Shown piece after piece: positions 38,850 through 47,561 of a stretch of DNA of 64,000 nt (the first letter of the stretch is position 1; each line of letters opens with the position of its first letter). The notes beneath the pieces are model-generated. The model was not told where the DNA came from and searched no databases. It was given only the letters and a program-made list of their open reading frames with translations. A program made the position numbers and the translations under genes. This DNA is from Streptomyces sp. S465 (GTDB lineage: Bacteria > Actinomycetota > Actinomycetes > Streptomycetales > Streptomycetaceae), in NCBI RefSeq assembly GCF_026898115.1, contig NZ_CP114036.1, positions 1 to 64,000 of the forward strand. The letters run 5' to 3'.

Positions 38850-39211
38850 GCCCGCCCGGCGGTCCCTGCGGATTACCCGGTGCAGTGTCGACGCCGACGG
38901 TACCGAAGCCCCGCCACCGCAGCGGCCAGCCGGCGCCTCAGCTCCGCGACATTTCCTCCCACCTCACCAAGCAGCCCCCACACCTCGTCCGACACCGCAT
39001 ACCCCTGCCGGACCGGCGCCTCCACCTGCCCGGTCGTCTTGGCCTGCTCCCGCCAGCGCCACACCGTACGCTCCGAGACACCCACCGTTTCCGCGACCGC
39101 ACGCACATGCCGCGTCGTGAGCTCCCCCGCCTGCTGCCGCTCCAGCAGACGACGCACCACCAACCCCCGGGGCAGCACAGCACCCCGGCCGGCCCTTACC
39201 TCTTGATCCAC
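38850..39211 (-). pseudogene. N-terminal fragment of a second Mu-like transposase
   Basis: 'RGLVVRRLLERQQAGELTTR' and an HTH 'VAETVGVSERTVWRWREQAK', then 'VWGLLGEVGGNVAELRRRLA', parallel to the N-terminus of the transposase at 36.3-37.9 kb. After a frame change near 38895 'SVPSASTLHRVIRRDRRAGR' leads straight into the AAA ATPase gene. The whole DDE domain is missing, presumably by internal deletion. Confidence 0.6.
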
Positions 39212-39419
39212 CCCACGATCACACCGGCCGGGCCCACCTCAACGCATAAGAACTCTCGAACCTGAGACAACATCAGCTGCCATGCGATAAAGCCCCACGA
39301 CAGCGATCCCACCCATCAATCTCTCACCTCATGACAGCGGACCACCCACCCACAAACACCCACTGACCAGCCCCGTAACACCCAGCCCTGGACCAGCGCG
39401 ACCGACTCTCACCACCACC

Positions 39420-39720
39420 GACACCAACCCGAAAAATCGCAGCGGAGGAGTCGCGGCGAAGGCGTGGAGCCTGCCGCTGGAGGACCGGGTACTGCTGGTC
39501 GCGGCGTACTGGCGCACGAACTTGACACTGCGCCGGCTCGCCCCGCCGTTCGGCGTCTCCAAGTCCGCGGCCAACCGGATAATCGACCACCTCGGCCCAA
39601 AACTCGCACTCCAGCCGCGCCAGCGGTTCGCGAAGGACACCGTGCTCATCGTGGACGGCACTCTGGTGCCCACCCGCGACCACTCGGTGGCCGAGCAGTC
39701 GACGGCAACCGGGACCTCGC
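39420..39720 (+). pseudogene. IS5-family (ISL2-like) transposase fragment
   Basis: 'AWSLPLEDRVLLVAAYWRTN' and 'LTLRRLAPPFGVSKSAANRI', an HTH, followed by 'DTVLIVDGTLVPTRDHSVAE' with the first catalytic Asp. Past about 39700 the frame loses all similarity and runs into a PLP-aminotransferase remnant on the other strand. The ATG-proximal part is also missing. Confidence 0.6.
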
Positions 39721-39824
39721 CCCGGGCATCGTCTGCTCGGTCCACGGCAGGTTCGACAACCACGGTCAGGAGGCCGACGACCACGCCCACAACCTGGACA
39801 ACCCCGGCGCCGCGGGCTCCGGCG

Positions 39825-40800
39825 TCAGCCACCGCTGCCGCTGTCCGAACGGCTTTCGATCTCCTCCGACACAAAGGCGGTCAGGCGCCGCACCCCCTCC
39901 TCGATCCGTTCGGGATCGAGATAGCTGCACGAGAGTCGAAGTTGCTGATCACCTGCTTGATCCAGGTAGAACTGCCGCATCGGAGTCCACAGCACACCGT
40001 ACCCGGCCGCGGACACCTCCAGCAGAGCAGCATCCACAGGGACAGGCAGACGCACTCGGACGAAGAACCCACCACAAGGGCGGTTCCAGCCGATACCGGG
40101 ATGCGATCCGTCTCCCAGGTGCCGGTCCAATGCGTCGAGCAGGCAAGTCAGGTTCCGCTGGTAGATCTCGGACGTGCGACGGCTCAACTCGATCAGAGAC
40201 CCTCCGTACTCCAGCAACATCCCGCCGATCACGGCCTGGCACAACGGGGACGTGTTCACGGTGACCATGCTCTTCACGGCGGCCAACTCGTCCGCGAGCA
40301 CGGTGCCGCCGCGAGCGGAACCCACCGGCTGATCAGCGATCACATAGCCAACTCTTGCTCCCGGGAAGGCGACCTTGGCGAAGGTGCCGACATGAACCAC
40401 ACTCCGAGCGGTATCGAGCGCTTTGAGTGCGGGCAGTTCGGCTCCGGCTGCCGCCGTGAACCCATAAGCGTTGTCCTCTATGACGAGGAAGCCCTCGCGC
40501 TCCGCGAGGTCGAGAAGTCTCCGACGGCAGTCAAGCGACATACGGGCCGCGCCCGGATTCACACCTCCTCCAAACCGTCGAGATCGATCCCCAGGTTAGT
40601 CTCGTCGACCGGCACCACATCGACGTCCAGGAGCCGGGCCGCCCCGACGATGCCCACGAAGCACGGATTAGCGACCGCGAGCACGCCCTCACCCGAGCAG
40701 AACAGCACACGCAGCACCAGCAGCATCGCTTCCTGAGCACCCACAGTCATGACGAGCGTGTCGGCGGGGACGTCGATCCCGTGGTCCCGGCCACCTGACG
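39825..40800 (-). pseudogene. PLP-dependent class I/II aminotransferase, truncated and deleted
   Basis: Minus strand: 'VMTVGAQEAMLLVLRVLFCS' and 'VVPVDETNLGIDLDGLEE', then after an internal loss/frame change near 40560 'MSLDCRRRLLDLAEREGFLV', 'IEDNAYG' (PLP Asp), 'HVGTFAKVAFPGARVGYV' (PLP Lys) and 'LRLSCSYLDPERIEEGVRRL'. This is a fold-type I aminotransferase such as the MocR/valine-pyruvate type. The N-terminal ~90 residues and a short central segment are absent. Confidence 0.7.
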
Positions 40801-40986
40801 GAGCGTAACCCAGGACGGTCGGCGATCGGCGGCCGAATCCGGGCTCCGCACCTGCGCCTGGGCCTCCGGGCAGGTGTGTCCGCGGTCTTGGCCGAGGCCC
40901 CGACGCCCGCTAATGTCCGGACCACTATGTCCGGCCGGGTGCCGTCCCGAGTCTCTGCTGTGCCCCTACCCATTGTGAGGAAGGCT

Positions 40987-42300
40987 ATGGCGGGTTTGTA
41001 CTCGAAAAACCGTTTATGCGCACCGGTGTCGGTGCGCACTCGCATCGCCCTGGCGGCGGCCTGCGCGGCAGCCGTCGCCGCCACGGCGTCTACCGGTTCA
41101 GCGCAGGGAACCACGCAGGCACGACCGGAGCCGCACCTCGCGGCCGTCACCTCGGGCCTCGGCTACGTCGCGACGGGCAGTTCCTTCGCGGCCGGGCCGG
41201 GGATCCCGCCCGCCCAGGACGGCGGCGGCGCCGCGACGTGCGCCCGGTCGGCCGCCAACTACCCGAGCATCGTGGCCCGCGACCTCGGGGCGGACCTCAC
41301 GGACGTCTCGTGCAGCGGCGCCACCACCGCCAACGTCCTGATCACCAGTCAGTCGGGGCAGCCGCCGCAGGTGCAGGCCGTGACGGCGGAAACCCGCGTG
41401 GTCACCGTCACGATCGGTGGCAACGATGTCAACTACCTGGGCAGCATCAACACCTATTCCTGCCAGACCGGCGGCGGCACCAGCTGCGGCACGGTGGACC
41501 GCGACGCGATCAACCAGACCTTCCCCGCGCTGGCCGGGCGGATCGAGAACGTCGTGGAGGCCATCCGCGGCGCGGCACCCCAGGCACACGTCTACCTGGT
41601 CAACTACTTCACCCTCCTGCCGGCCTCCGGGGTGTGCCCCAACGTCCCGCTGACCGATGACCAGGCGGCGTTCGAGCGCGGCATCGCCTCGCGCCTGGCG
41701 GAGGCCACCGCGACCGCGGCGGCCGCCACGGGGGCCACCCTGGTGGATCTGGCTGCCGCGAGCCGCGGACACGACGCGTGTTCGGCGAGTCCCTGGGTGG
41801 AGTCGTACCGCCCGGCCGCGGGCCGGTCCACCTACCACCCCAACGGGGCGGGGATGAGAGCGGCGGCCACGCTCGTCCAGTCCGCCATGGAGTCCAGCGG
41901 TCAGACGGACACGGTGACGTTCCGCTCGGGAATCGCGGGCAAGTGCGTCGACGTGCGGAACTCCGGCACCGCCGACGGCACGCCCGTGCAGCTCTACAGC
42001 TGCAACGGCACAGACGCACAGCGGTGGACGTACGTTCCCGGCGCGGGCGGTACGCTGCGTGCCCTGGGCCGCTGCCTCGACGTGAGCAGCGGCGGGACCG
42101 CGAACCGGACCAGGGTCCAGCTCTGGCCCTGCAACGGCACCGGCGCCCAGCGCTGGGTGACAGGACCGGACTCCTCACTGGTCAATCCGCAGTCCGGGCG
42201 GTGCCTTGACGACCCGGGGAGCTCCACCGTGGACGGGACCCAGTTGCAGATCTACGACTGCAACGGCGCAGCCGCGCAGCGCTGGACCCCGGCCGCCTGA
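40987..42300 (+). CDS. Secreted SGNH/GDSL hydrolase with C-terminal ricin-type lectin domain
   Basis: 437 residues from ATG 40987. Signal peptide 'TRIALAAACAAAVAATASTG' followed by a mature SGNH domain: block I 'YVATGSSFAAGPG' (GxSxxxG), 'SCSGATTANVL', block III 'TIGGNDVNYLG' and block V 'YHPNGAGM'. From about residue 315 a RICIN/beta-trefoil domain has three Q-x-W-type repeats ('NGTDAQRWTY', 'NGTGAQRWV', 'NGAAAQRWTP'). It is probably an extracellular lipase/esterase tethered to carbohydrate. Monocistronic; a hairpin follows the stop. Confidence 0.92.
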   Translation: MAGLYSKNRLCAPVSVRTRIALAAACAAAVAATASTGSAQGTTQARPEPHLAAVTSGLGYVATGSSFAAGPGIPPAQDGGGAATCARSAANYPSIVARDLGADLTDVSCSGATTANVLITSQSGQPPQVQAVTAETRVVTVTIGGNDVNYLGSINTYSCQTGGGTSCGTVDRDAINQTFPALAGRIENVVEAIRGAAPQAHVYLVNYFTLLPASGVCPNVPLTDDQAAFERGIASRLAEATATAAAATGATLVDLAAASRGHDACSASPWVESYRPAAGRSTYHPNGAGMRAAATLVQSAMESSGQTDTVTFRSGIAGKCVDVRNSGTADGTPVQLYSCNGTDAQRWTYVPGAGGTLRALGRCLDVSSGGTANRTRVQLWPCNGTGAQRWVTGPDSSLVNPQSGRCLDDPGSSTVDGTQLQIYDCNGAAAQRWTPAA

Positions 42301-42301
42301 T

Positions 42302-42324
42302 GCCGTGCGGCGGCGCGGCACGGC
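42302..42324. terminator. Hairpin after the SGNH hydrolase gene
   Basis: GCCGTGC/GCACGGC stem of 7 bp around a short GC loop, immediately after the TGA. The next ~315 bases up to the HxlR gene hold no supported gene. Confidence 0.5.
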
Positions 42325-42640
42325 CGGGCGGTGCCGGGTCCTCGGCCAGGGCGAACCGGAGCGGCAGGCGTTCGGCGGCGGGTCGGGTGCCGCCATTCGG
42401 TTCGGTATCCCGCGTGCGGGACAGCCGGCTTACCCGGCTGTGTTCCGGCGCCGGCAAAGATGCCACGCCCGCCGGGGGCTGGCCTCGTGCACCGCGCCTC
42501 GGGTGGGGCCCGTGAGACGCTCGGCCATGCCGGGGCCCCACACAGGGCAGGCCGTCCGGAATCGGGAACCCGCGGAGACGGGCCCGGCCGGGCCGATACC
42601 GGGTGGCGGCCGGGGGACACCCCACTGCCCCAGCGGGGGC

Positions 42641-43021
42641 TCAGCGGCTGTGGGCGACCGGGCCGGATGCGGCGTCGAGCGCATCGAGCACTGCGTCGCC
42701 GTTCGCCCTCGCCCACTCGGTCAGCACATGGATGGGGCCGGTCAGCGTCGCCCCGAGCGGGGTGAGCTCGTACTCGACGCGGGGCGGCGCCTCGGCGTAG
42801 GCATGGCGCCGGACAAGTCCGTGGCTCTCGAGCCGCCGGAGCGTCTGGGTGAGCATTTTGCGCGAGATGCCGCCGATCAGCTCGATCAGCTCGCCATGGC
42901 GCACCGGGCCCTGGCTCAGGCCGGAGAGCACGACCACCGTCCACTTGTCGGCGATCAGCTCGACCGCCAGACGCGCCGGACAGTCGGCGAGGAAAGGATC
43001 ACCGGGACGGAAACCGCTCAT
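42641..43021 (-). CDS. HxlR-family winged-helix regulator
   Basis: 126 residues from ATG 43021. Typical HxlR core: 'CPARLAVELIADKWTVVVLS' and 'ELIELIGGISRKMLTQTLRR' followed by 'LESHGLVRRHAY' (wing). The metal- or thiol-sensing Cys near the N-terminus ('LADCPARL') is present. Divergent from the oxidoreductase gene, with AGGTACCT near the middle of the ~90-base gap. Confidence 0.9.
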   Translation of the reverse strand: MSGFRPGDPFLADCPARLAVELIADKWTVVVLSGLSQGPVRHGELIELIGGISRKMLTQTLRRLESHGLVRRHAYAEAPPRVEYELTPLGATLTGPIHVLTEWARANGDAVLDALDAASGPVAHSR

Positions 43022-43045
43022 GGCGCCCCATGATAGGTGCGCCAT

Positions 43046-43053
43046 AGGTACCT
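43046..43053. promoter_or_regulatory. Candidate HxlR operator
   Basis: The palindrome AGGTACCT lies between the divergent HxlR and oxidoreductase genes, with a second ATAGGTG-like half-site about 12 bases away. HxlR regulators commonly bind such short inverted sites. Confidence 0.35.
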
Positions 43054-43111
43054 GCCGGTTCCTGTCACCTGCCTAGCCTGAGGTCTCTCCCCACCCCTGA
43101 CGAGGAGAGTC

Positions 43112-44041
43112 ATGCGAGTCATCACCCAGCGGGCGTTCGGCGGTCCGGAGGTGCTCACCATCGTGGACGCGCCCGAGCCCCAGCCCCTCCCGACCGAGGT
43201 TCTCGTCCGTGTCAAGGCGATCGGACTGAACCCGCTGGAGGCGCGCTTGCGCGCCGGCGAGTTCCCGCTCATCGGCCGGCCGCCGTTCATTCTGGGCTGG
43301 GACATCAGCGGCGTGGTCGAGGAGGCACCAGGGACGTGGCGGCTGAGGCCCGGTGACGAGGTGTTCGGGATGCCGCTGTTCCCGCGGGCGGCGGGCGCGT
43401 ACGCCGAGCTGGTGTCGGCGCCGGCGTTGCACCTGGTACGCAAGCCGGCGTCGCTCTCGCATGTCGAGGCGTCGGCGCTGCCGGTCGTCGGGCTGACGGC
43501 GTGGCAGGGCCTCGTCGACCTCGCCGGCGTGACCGAGGGCGACCGCGTCCTCGTGCACGGTGGTGGCGGCGGGGTCGGCCACGTCGCGATCCAGATCGCG
43601 AAGGCCCTCGGCGCGCACGTGATCACGACCGCCGGCGAGAGCAAGCGGAAGTTCGTCGAGGGCTTCGGCGTCGACGAGGTGATCGACTACACGGCGGTCG
43701 ACTTCACCGAAGCGGTCCGCGACATCGACGTCGTGCTCGACACGATCGGCGGCGACACCGCCGAGCGGTCCCTGGAGGTGCTCCGTCCAGGGGGTCACCT
43801 GGTGACGGCGGTCGCGGAGCAGGACTCCGGGCTCATCGCCGCGTACGAGGCGGCAGGCATGCGCTTCAGCGGCATCGCGGTCGACCCCGACCCGGTGGCC
43901 CTGCGGGGTCTCGTCGAGCTCGTCGAACAGGGCAGGCTCCGGGTCCACGTGCAGGAGACGTTCCCCTTCGAGCGCGTCGCCGACGCGCACCGGCTGCTCG
44001 ACGACGGCCACCTCCGGGGCAAGCTCGTCCTCACCGTCTGA
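43112..44041 (+). CDS. NADP-dependent quinone oxidoreductase (MDR family)
   Basis: 309 residues. Zinc-independent medium-chain dehydrogenase/reductase: GroES-like N-terminal domain ('VRVKAIGLNPLEARLRAGEF'), nucleotide-binding 'VLVHGGGGGVGHVAIQIAKA', 'DVVLDTIGGDTAERSLEVL' and a C-terminal 'LRGKLVLTV'. It reduces quinones or enones with NADPH. Likely repressed by the divergent HxlR protein, the usual pairing for quinone/electrophile stress. Confidence 0.92.
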   Translation: MRVITQRAFGGPEVLTIVDAPEPQPLPTEVLVRVKAIGLNPLEARLRAGEFPLIGRPPFILGWDISGVVEEAPGTWRLRPGDEVFGMPLFPRAAGAYAELVSAPALHLVRKPASLSHVEASALPVVGLTAWQGLVDLAGVTEGDRVLVHGGGGGVGHVAIQIAKALGAHVITTAGESKRKFVEGFGVDEVIDYTAVDFTEAVRDIDVVLDTIGGDTAERSLEVLRPGGHLVTAVAEQDSGLIAAYEAAGMRFSGIAVDPDPVALRGLVELVEQGRLRVHVQETFPFERVADAHRLLDDGHLRGKLVLTV

Positions 44042-44100
44042 TCCCGTCACCGGGTCCCGGCGCAGCGTCTACCGCACCGGCCCGGCCGCACCGCGCAGGT

Positions 44101-44128
44101 CCGCGGGGACTCCTTCGCGGCCCCGCGG
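44101..44128. terminator. Bidirectional hairpin between convergent genes
   Basis: CCGCGGGG (44101-44108) and CCCCGCGG (44121-44128) form a perfect 8-bp stem with a 12-base loop, between the ends of the oxidoreductase and the alpha/beta hydrolase genes. Confidence 0.55.
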
Positions 44129-44228
44129 CCGGCAGGCCGCCGCCAGCTGCTCCGGCATTTCCGGCCGCACCCGCCGCGCTCGGTAACGCCCGCGTTCCAC
44201 GGCATGTCGCCGGTCGCTGCCCCACGCC

Positions 44229-45134
44229 TCAGTGGGTCTCGCTGAGCCGCCGAGCCACGCAGTGGAGGGCGAAGGCGAGTTGCTGGGTCTGGAACGCGGC
44301 ACCCGCCCGGTGGTAGTCGATCGCGTGCCCGGCCGCGGGGAAGAACGCGGCGTCGACCGACGGGGACGAGGTCAGAGCGGCGGCGAACGCGGCGATCTGC
44401 TCGTCGTCGGCGATCCAGAGGGCGTCGTACTCGCCTATGCGCAGGTGGACCGGCACGGAGATCTCCGGAGCCAGGTCCTGGAAGAGGCTGTGCCAGCTCG
44501 AGGAGATCTCCACCAGTTCGGCCTTGACCACGGGCTCGTTGGCGAAGTAGGCCGCCTCCGGCATGTCGTCACGCCGGGTCCGGGCCGGGCCGAACATCAG
44601 CTCCGCTTTCCGGTCGTCCGGTGACCGCAGCGTCAGGTCCGGGATCGACGCCCAGATGCCGGTAAAGTGCTCAGGTTCGCGCAGCAGACATCCCGAGGCC
44701 GCGACACCGAGCAGTGGCCACTTCGGCCTGTGCGCGGCGACCGCCAGCGAGATCGGCACCCCGATGGAGTGCCCGATGAGCACGACACCCGCGGTGCCGG
44801 CTCCGTGCGTCTGCCACAACTCCCCGATCAGGTGCTCCAGCGCCTCCGCGTGCGCCAGGAAGACGGACCCGTTGGCCGGCACCGAACTGCTGCCACCGTG
44901 GCCTGGTCGGTCGACCGCGATGATCGGCACCCCTAACACCGCCGCCCGGTCCAGCAGGGAGTAGCCGGGAACGTCGAAGTACGCCGACGTGTACCCACCC
45001 CCGTGCACCGCGACGACCAACGGAACATCCTCGTTGCTCTCGGCGAGCCGCCGCCGGCCGGTGAACGTCATTCCCTGCGCGGGCCCGGCCGACGTCACCT
45101 GGTGGGTGAAACGGACGGTTTCATGCGTCGACAT
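44229..45134 (-). CDS. Alpha/beta hydrolase
   Basis: 301 residues from the ATG of 'MSTHETVRFTHQ' at 45134. Oxyanion 'VVAVHGGGYTSAYF', 'DRPGHGGSSSVP', nucleophile elbow 'VLIGHSIGVPIS' (Ser), acidic residue in 'RIGEYDALW' and catalytic His in 'FPAAGHAIDYH'. Cytoplasmic. The same frame stays open upstream through an MFS remnant (45258-45437), so a longer fused product is formally possible, but the sequence before 45134 contains a plausible RBS-less junction. Divergent from the ArsR-type gene. Confidence 0.85.
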   Translation of the reverse strand: MSTHETVRFTHQVTSAGPAQGMTFTGRRRLAESNEDVPLVVAVHGGGYTSAYFDVPGYSLLDRAAVLGVPIIAVDRPGHGGSSSVPANGSVFLAHAEALEHLIGELWQTHGAGTAGVVLIGHSIGVPISLAVAAHRPKWPLLGVAASGCLLREPEHFTGIWASIPDLTLRSPDDRKAELMFGPARTRRDDMPEAAYFANEPVVKAELVEISSSWHSLFQDLAPEISVPVHLRIGEYDALWIADDEQIAAFAAALTSSPSVDAAFFPAAGHAIDYHRAGAAFQTQQLAFALHCVARRLSETH

Positions 45135-45257
45135 CCGGATCTGCTCCTTGTCTTCTTCTGGGTGGAAGCTCAGTTCGTTCCCGTCATCCCGCCACCGAGC
45201 ACCAGGCACCGGTCGGGCCGGCCCGTGGCGGCCGCGATCAGCGGCCACCCGATCGCA

Positions 45258-45437
45258 CAGGTGAGGGGCGGACGTCGTGGTCAGCCGTCCGGCCTGGGCG
45301 ACGCTGAGGTGCAGGTCGTGGGCGGCCGCGGGGAGCGACCCCGCCAGCACGAAGCTGTCGGCCCCGAGCACGAACGTGCCGACGGCGAACAGCACCGGCC
45401 GTGACGGCGGGTCAGGCTTCGATGACGATCGAACCAT
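45258..45437 (-). pseudogene. MFS transporter N-terminal fragment
   Basis: 'RPVLFAVGTFVLGADSFVLA' followed by 'GSLPAAAHDLHLSVAQAGRL' is the start of a DHA1-type drug-efflux MFS protein (first membrane helix and loop). The remaining 11 helices are missing. It continues in frame into the alpha/beta hydrolase, so a deletion seems to have joined the start of a transporter gene, with its promoter, to the hydrolase gene. Confidence 0.6.
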
Positions 45438-45447
45438 GTCGGCAACG

Positions 45448-45456
45448 CTAGACTAG
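45448..45456. promoter_or_regulatory. Candidate ArsR-type operator
   Basis: CTAGACTAG, a short inverted repeat in the ~70-base gap between the divergent MFS-remnant/hydrolase unit and the ArsR-type regulator gene. Confidence 0.35.
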
Positions 45457-45506
45457 ACTTCGATGTGCGTCAAAGTCCGGTGTCCGTCCCGAGCGAAGGA
45501 GGCTCG

Positions 45507-45860
45507 ATGCCGCGAAAGCTGCCGGAGCCGTCGATCGACGAACTGGATCTGACGACGATCCTCAGCGCTCTGGCCGACCCGGCCCGCCGGGCGATCATGA
45601 CCGTGATGTACCGGGGGCCGGAGCCGTTCGACTGCAGCGCCAGCACGTGGTGCGCCAACCTCGGAGTGACCCCACCGACCATCTCGCACCACTTCCGCAC
45701 CCTGCGCGAGGCCGGCCTGACCCGCACCGTCGTCGACGGCCGCACGCGCAGCGTCCGTGTCCGCGAGGAGGACGTGGAGAAGCGCTTCCCCGGCCTCCTC
45801 GATGCCGTGCTCGGCCACGAGCAGGACAGGGGCACAACAGGCCCGACCGCCCCTGCGTGA
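45507..45860 (+). CDS. ArsR-type winged-helix regulator
   Basis: 117 residues with a perfect AAGGAGG (45497-45503) before the ATG. 'LTTILSALADPARRAIMTVM' and recognition helix region 'TPPTISHHFRTLREAGLTRT' followed by the wing 'VVDGRTRSVRVREEDV' are typical of ArsR/HTH_20 regulators. No obvious Cys metal site. It probably represses the divergent transcription unit, once an efflux pump plus hydrolase. Confidence 0.88.
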   Translation: MPRKLPEPSIDELDLTTILSALADPARRAIMTVMYRGPEPFDCSASTWCANLGVTPPTISHHFRTLREAGLTRTVVDGRTRSVRVREEDVEKRFPGLLDAVLGHEQDRGTTGPTAPA

Positions 45861-46068
45861 CGGCAGGTCAGGCGTGGGACTTCCCGTCCCGGGCCCGGGG
45901 CAGGGCGTTCCCGGCCGGATGCGCGGTGACCGCGCGTGCTGGCCCACGGCCTCGGGCGGTGGCCCGTCGTGGACGGCGCACCCGTCGCGGACACCGTGCG
46001 ATGCCACACCGGAGGGAAGAACCGCGCTTCCCGTAGTGCTGTCCTCAGCAGGACCACCAAAGAGGGCG

Positions 46069-46272
46069 AACATGACCGAGGCACTCCCCCGCCACGCCCC
46101 CTACCTCCACCAACGCACCGCCGGCCGCATCGGATCCCTCACAAGGCTCATCCGCCAAGCCGCCATCACCGCCATCCATGACGGCACCGAACGCATCACC
46201 AAAGCTGCCCTCGACGCGGTACAACTCCACCACCGCGCCGAACAACACAACCGCCCCACCCGCAACCGCTAA
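46069..46272 (+). pseudogene. TnsC C-terminal remnant (second Tn7-like element)
   Basis: An open frame of about 65 residues whose core 'HQRTAGRIGSLTRLIRQAAI' and following 'GTERITK' are nearly the same as the C-terminus of the TnsC at 9.1-10.2 kb. The DNA is similar but not identical (roughly one base in seven differs by eye), so it comes from a related, separate element. The AAA+ domain is missing. Confidence 0.8.
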
Positions 46273-46309
46273 ACCCACCCACCGAACAGGCACAACAACC
46301 TGACCAGCC

Positions 46310-46414
46310 GGCGTTGGAGGTACCGGCAGCGAATCGTTCCGCGGCCTCCAGCCGGATCCGCTCGCGAAACGCCTGCCGTTCAGGCGTCAGCCCACCACCC
46401 TGCGGATATCTCAT
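46310..46414 (-). pseudogene. IS630-type transposase N-terminal remnant
   Basis: Minus strand begins 'MRYPQGGGLTPERQAFRERI' then 'LEAAERFAAG', the typical start of IS630-family winged-helix transposases of Streptomyces. It stops after ~32 residues where the TnsC remnant's flank begins. The following stretch to 46679 holds nothing recognisable. Confidence 0.65.
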
Positions 46415-46679
46415 ACAACCGGCATACAGCGACGATCACACACCGTCAGCCCCCAACGACATCACGCCGCAAAAGTCAGTAGACGGCGGCCTGGCCGGCG
46501 TCCGCGTGGAGCTTGACCTCCTGGTAGGGGGGTGCCGACCGTAGGAGCGCCCTGAGTTCCGACCCCGAGGCCCTCGTTCCCCGACGCCACGGCCGAAAGT
46601 TCTCAACAGTCCCCGACCCGTTGAGTGTGCCGGCCTGCGGTGGGTCACCCGCAGCCCGTCGACAGCAGTTTCGGTGCGC

Positions 46680-47561
46680 TCAGGGAGACACGAGGTGGAA
46701 CGGTGTGGTCGACGTCATCGCCACGATGTCGTCGTCGGGGAACGACCAACTCGCAAGCATGCGTCGCCAGATCGCCATTCCGTCGGAGATCAGGTCACCA
46801 CCGGGCTGACCGAGGTCAGTCGTGACCACCGTGCGGCTCGCACCGCATGCCCGGATCCGTTCTCGTGTCACCTGCTCGCTGACCTTTCCTCCTTGCACGA
46901 CGGACAGGCACCTCTCGATGAGCGCGCCCTGCCGGGCGAACTCCTTCTGCTCCTCGATGCCGATCCCCTGCCGGGGGAGGTCGGGGTGCGTCACCATCAC
47001 CCGTTGGATCCTTCGCCGGCGAAGCTCCGCAAGGAGGACCGACACTTCCTGGGCGTCCAGATGCCCGGTCCCGATGGCCAGGTCGAACTCACCGACCACG
47101 TCGAGGACGTGATGCGCCTCCGCGCACAACCGATCGCCGTCGAGAATGCCGACCGGGGGCCCGTAGCCCGGCTTGGCCGCCATCTCCTGATGCACCCCGC
47201 TCCATACAGGAGCGGCGTAGCCCGGCGGAAGGCGCTGATCCGCGCGTTGCGCGCGACTGTCCAGCGTGGGCATCCACACCATGCGGGCACGGCAGCGCGC
47301 CGCCACCTCGACCGCCGCCGCGTTCAGCCCGCCGACAGGACGGTTGAGTGTGATGCTCCCGAGGACCTCCACCTCGGGATGCAGCGTGCGCACCGACATC
47401 GCCCTGTCGGCCGTCGGCGTGACGTGGGACTTGATCACGAACCCGCGTTGGCCGGAACGCAGACAGCCCTGGGCCACCTCCTCATCGGTCTGGCTCCGAG
47501 GCGAAATATCGGGTGACGGGTGGCAATGAAGATCGAAGGTTCCGGCGGCCGACTCACTCAC
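46680..47561 (-). CDS. DUF6282 family metal-dependent hydrolase
   Basis: About 293 residues. 'FDLHCHPSPDISPR' (HxH metal site), 'GFVIKSHVTPTADRAM', 'GGLNAAAVEVAARCRARMVW' with 'MPTLDS', and a later His/Asp in 'MVTHPDLPRQGI' and 'VVTTDLGQPGGD'. These are amidohydrolase/PHP-like DUF6282 features. The GTG at 47561 overlaps the upstream transporter stop by 8 bases, so the gene ends the catabolic operon. Substrate unknown. Confidence 0.8.
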   Translation of the reverse strand: MSESAAGTFDLHCHPSPDISPRSQTDEEVAQGCLRSGQRGFVIKSHVTPTADRAMSVRTLHPEVEVLGSITLNRPVGGLNAAAVEVAARCRARMVWMPTLDSRAQRADQRLPPGYAAPVWSGVHQEMAAKPGYGPPVGILDGDRLCAEAHHVLDVVGEFDLAIGTGHLDAQEVSVLLAELRRRRIQRVMVTHPDLPRQGIGIEEQKEFARQGALIERCLSVVQGGKVSEQVTRERIRACGASRTVVTTDLGQPGGDLISDGMAIWRRMLASWSFPDDDIVAMTSTTPFHLVSP

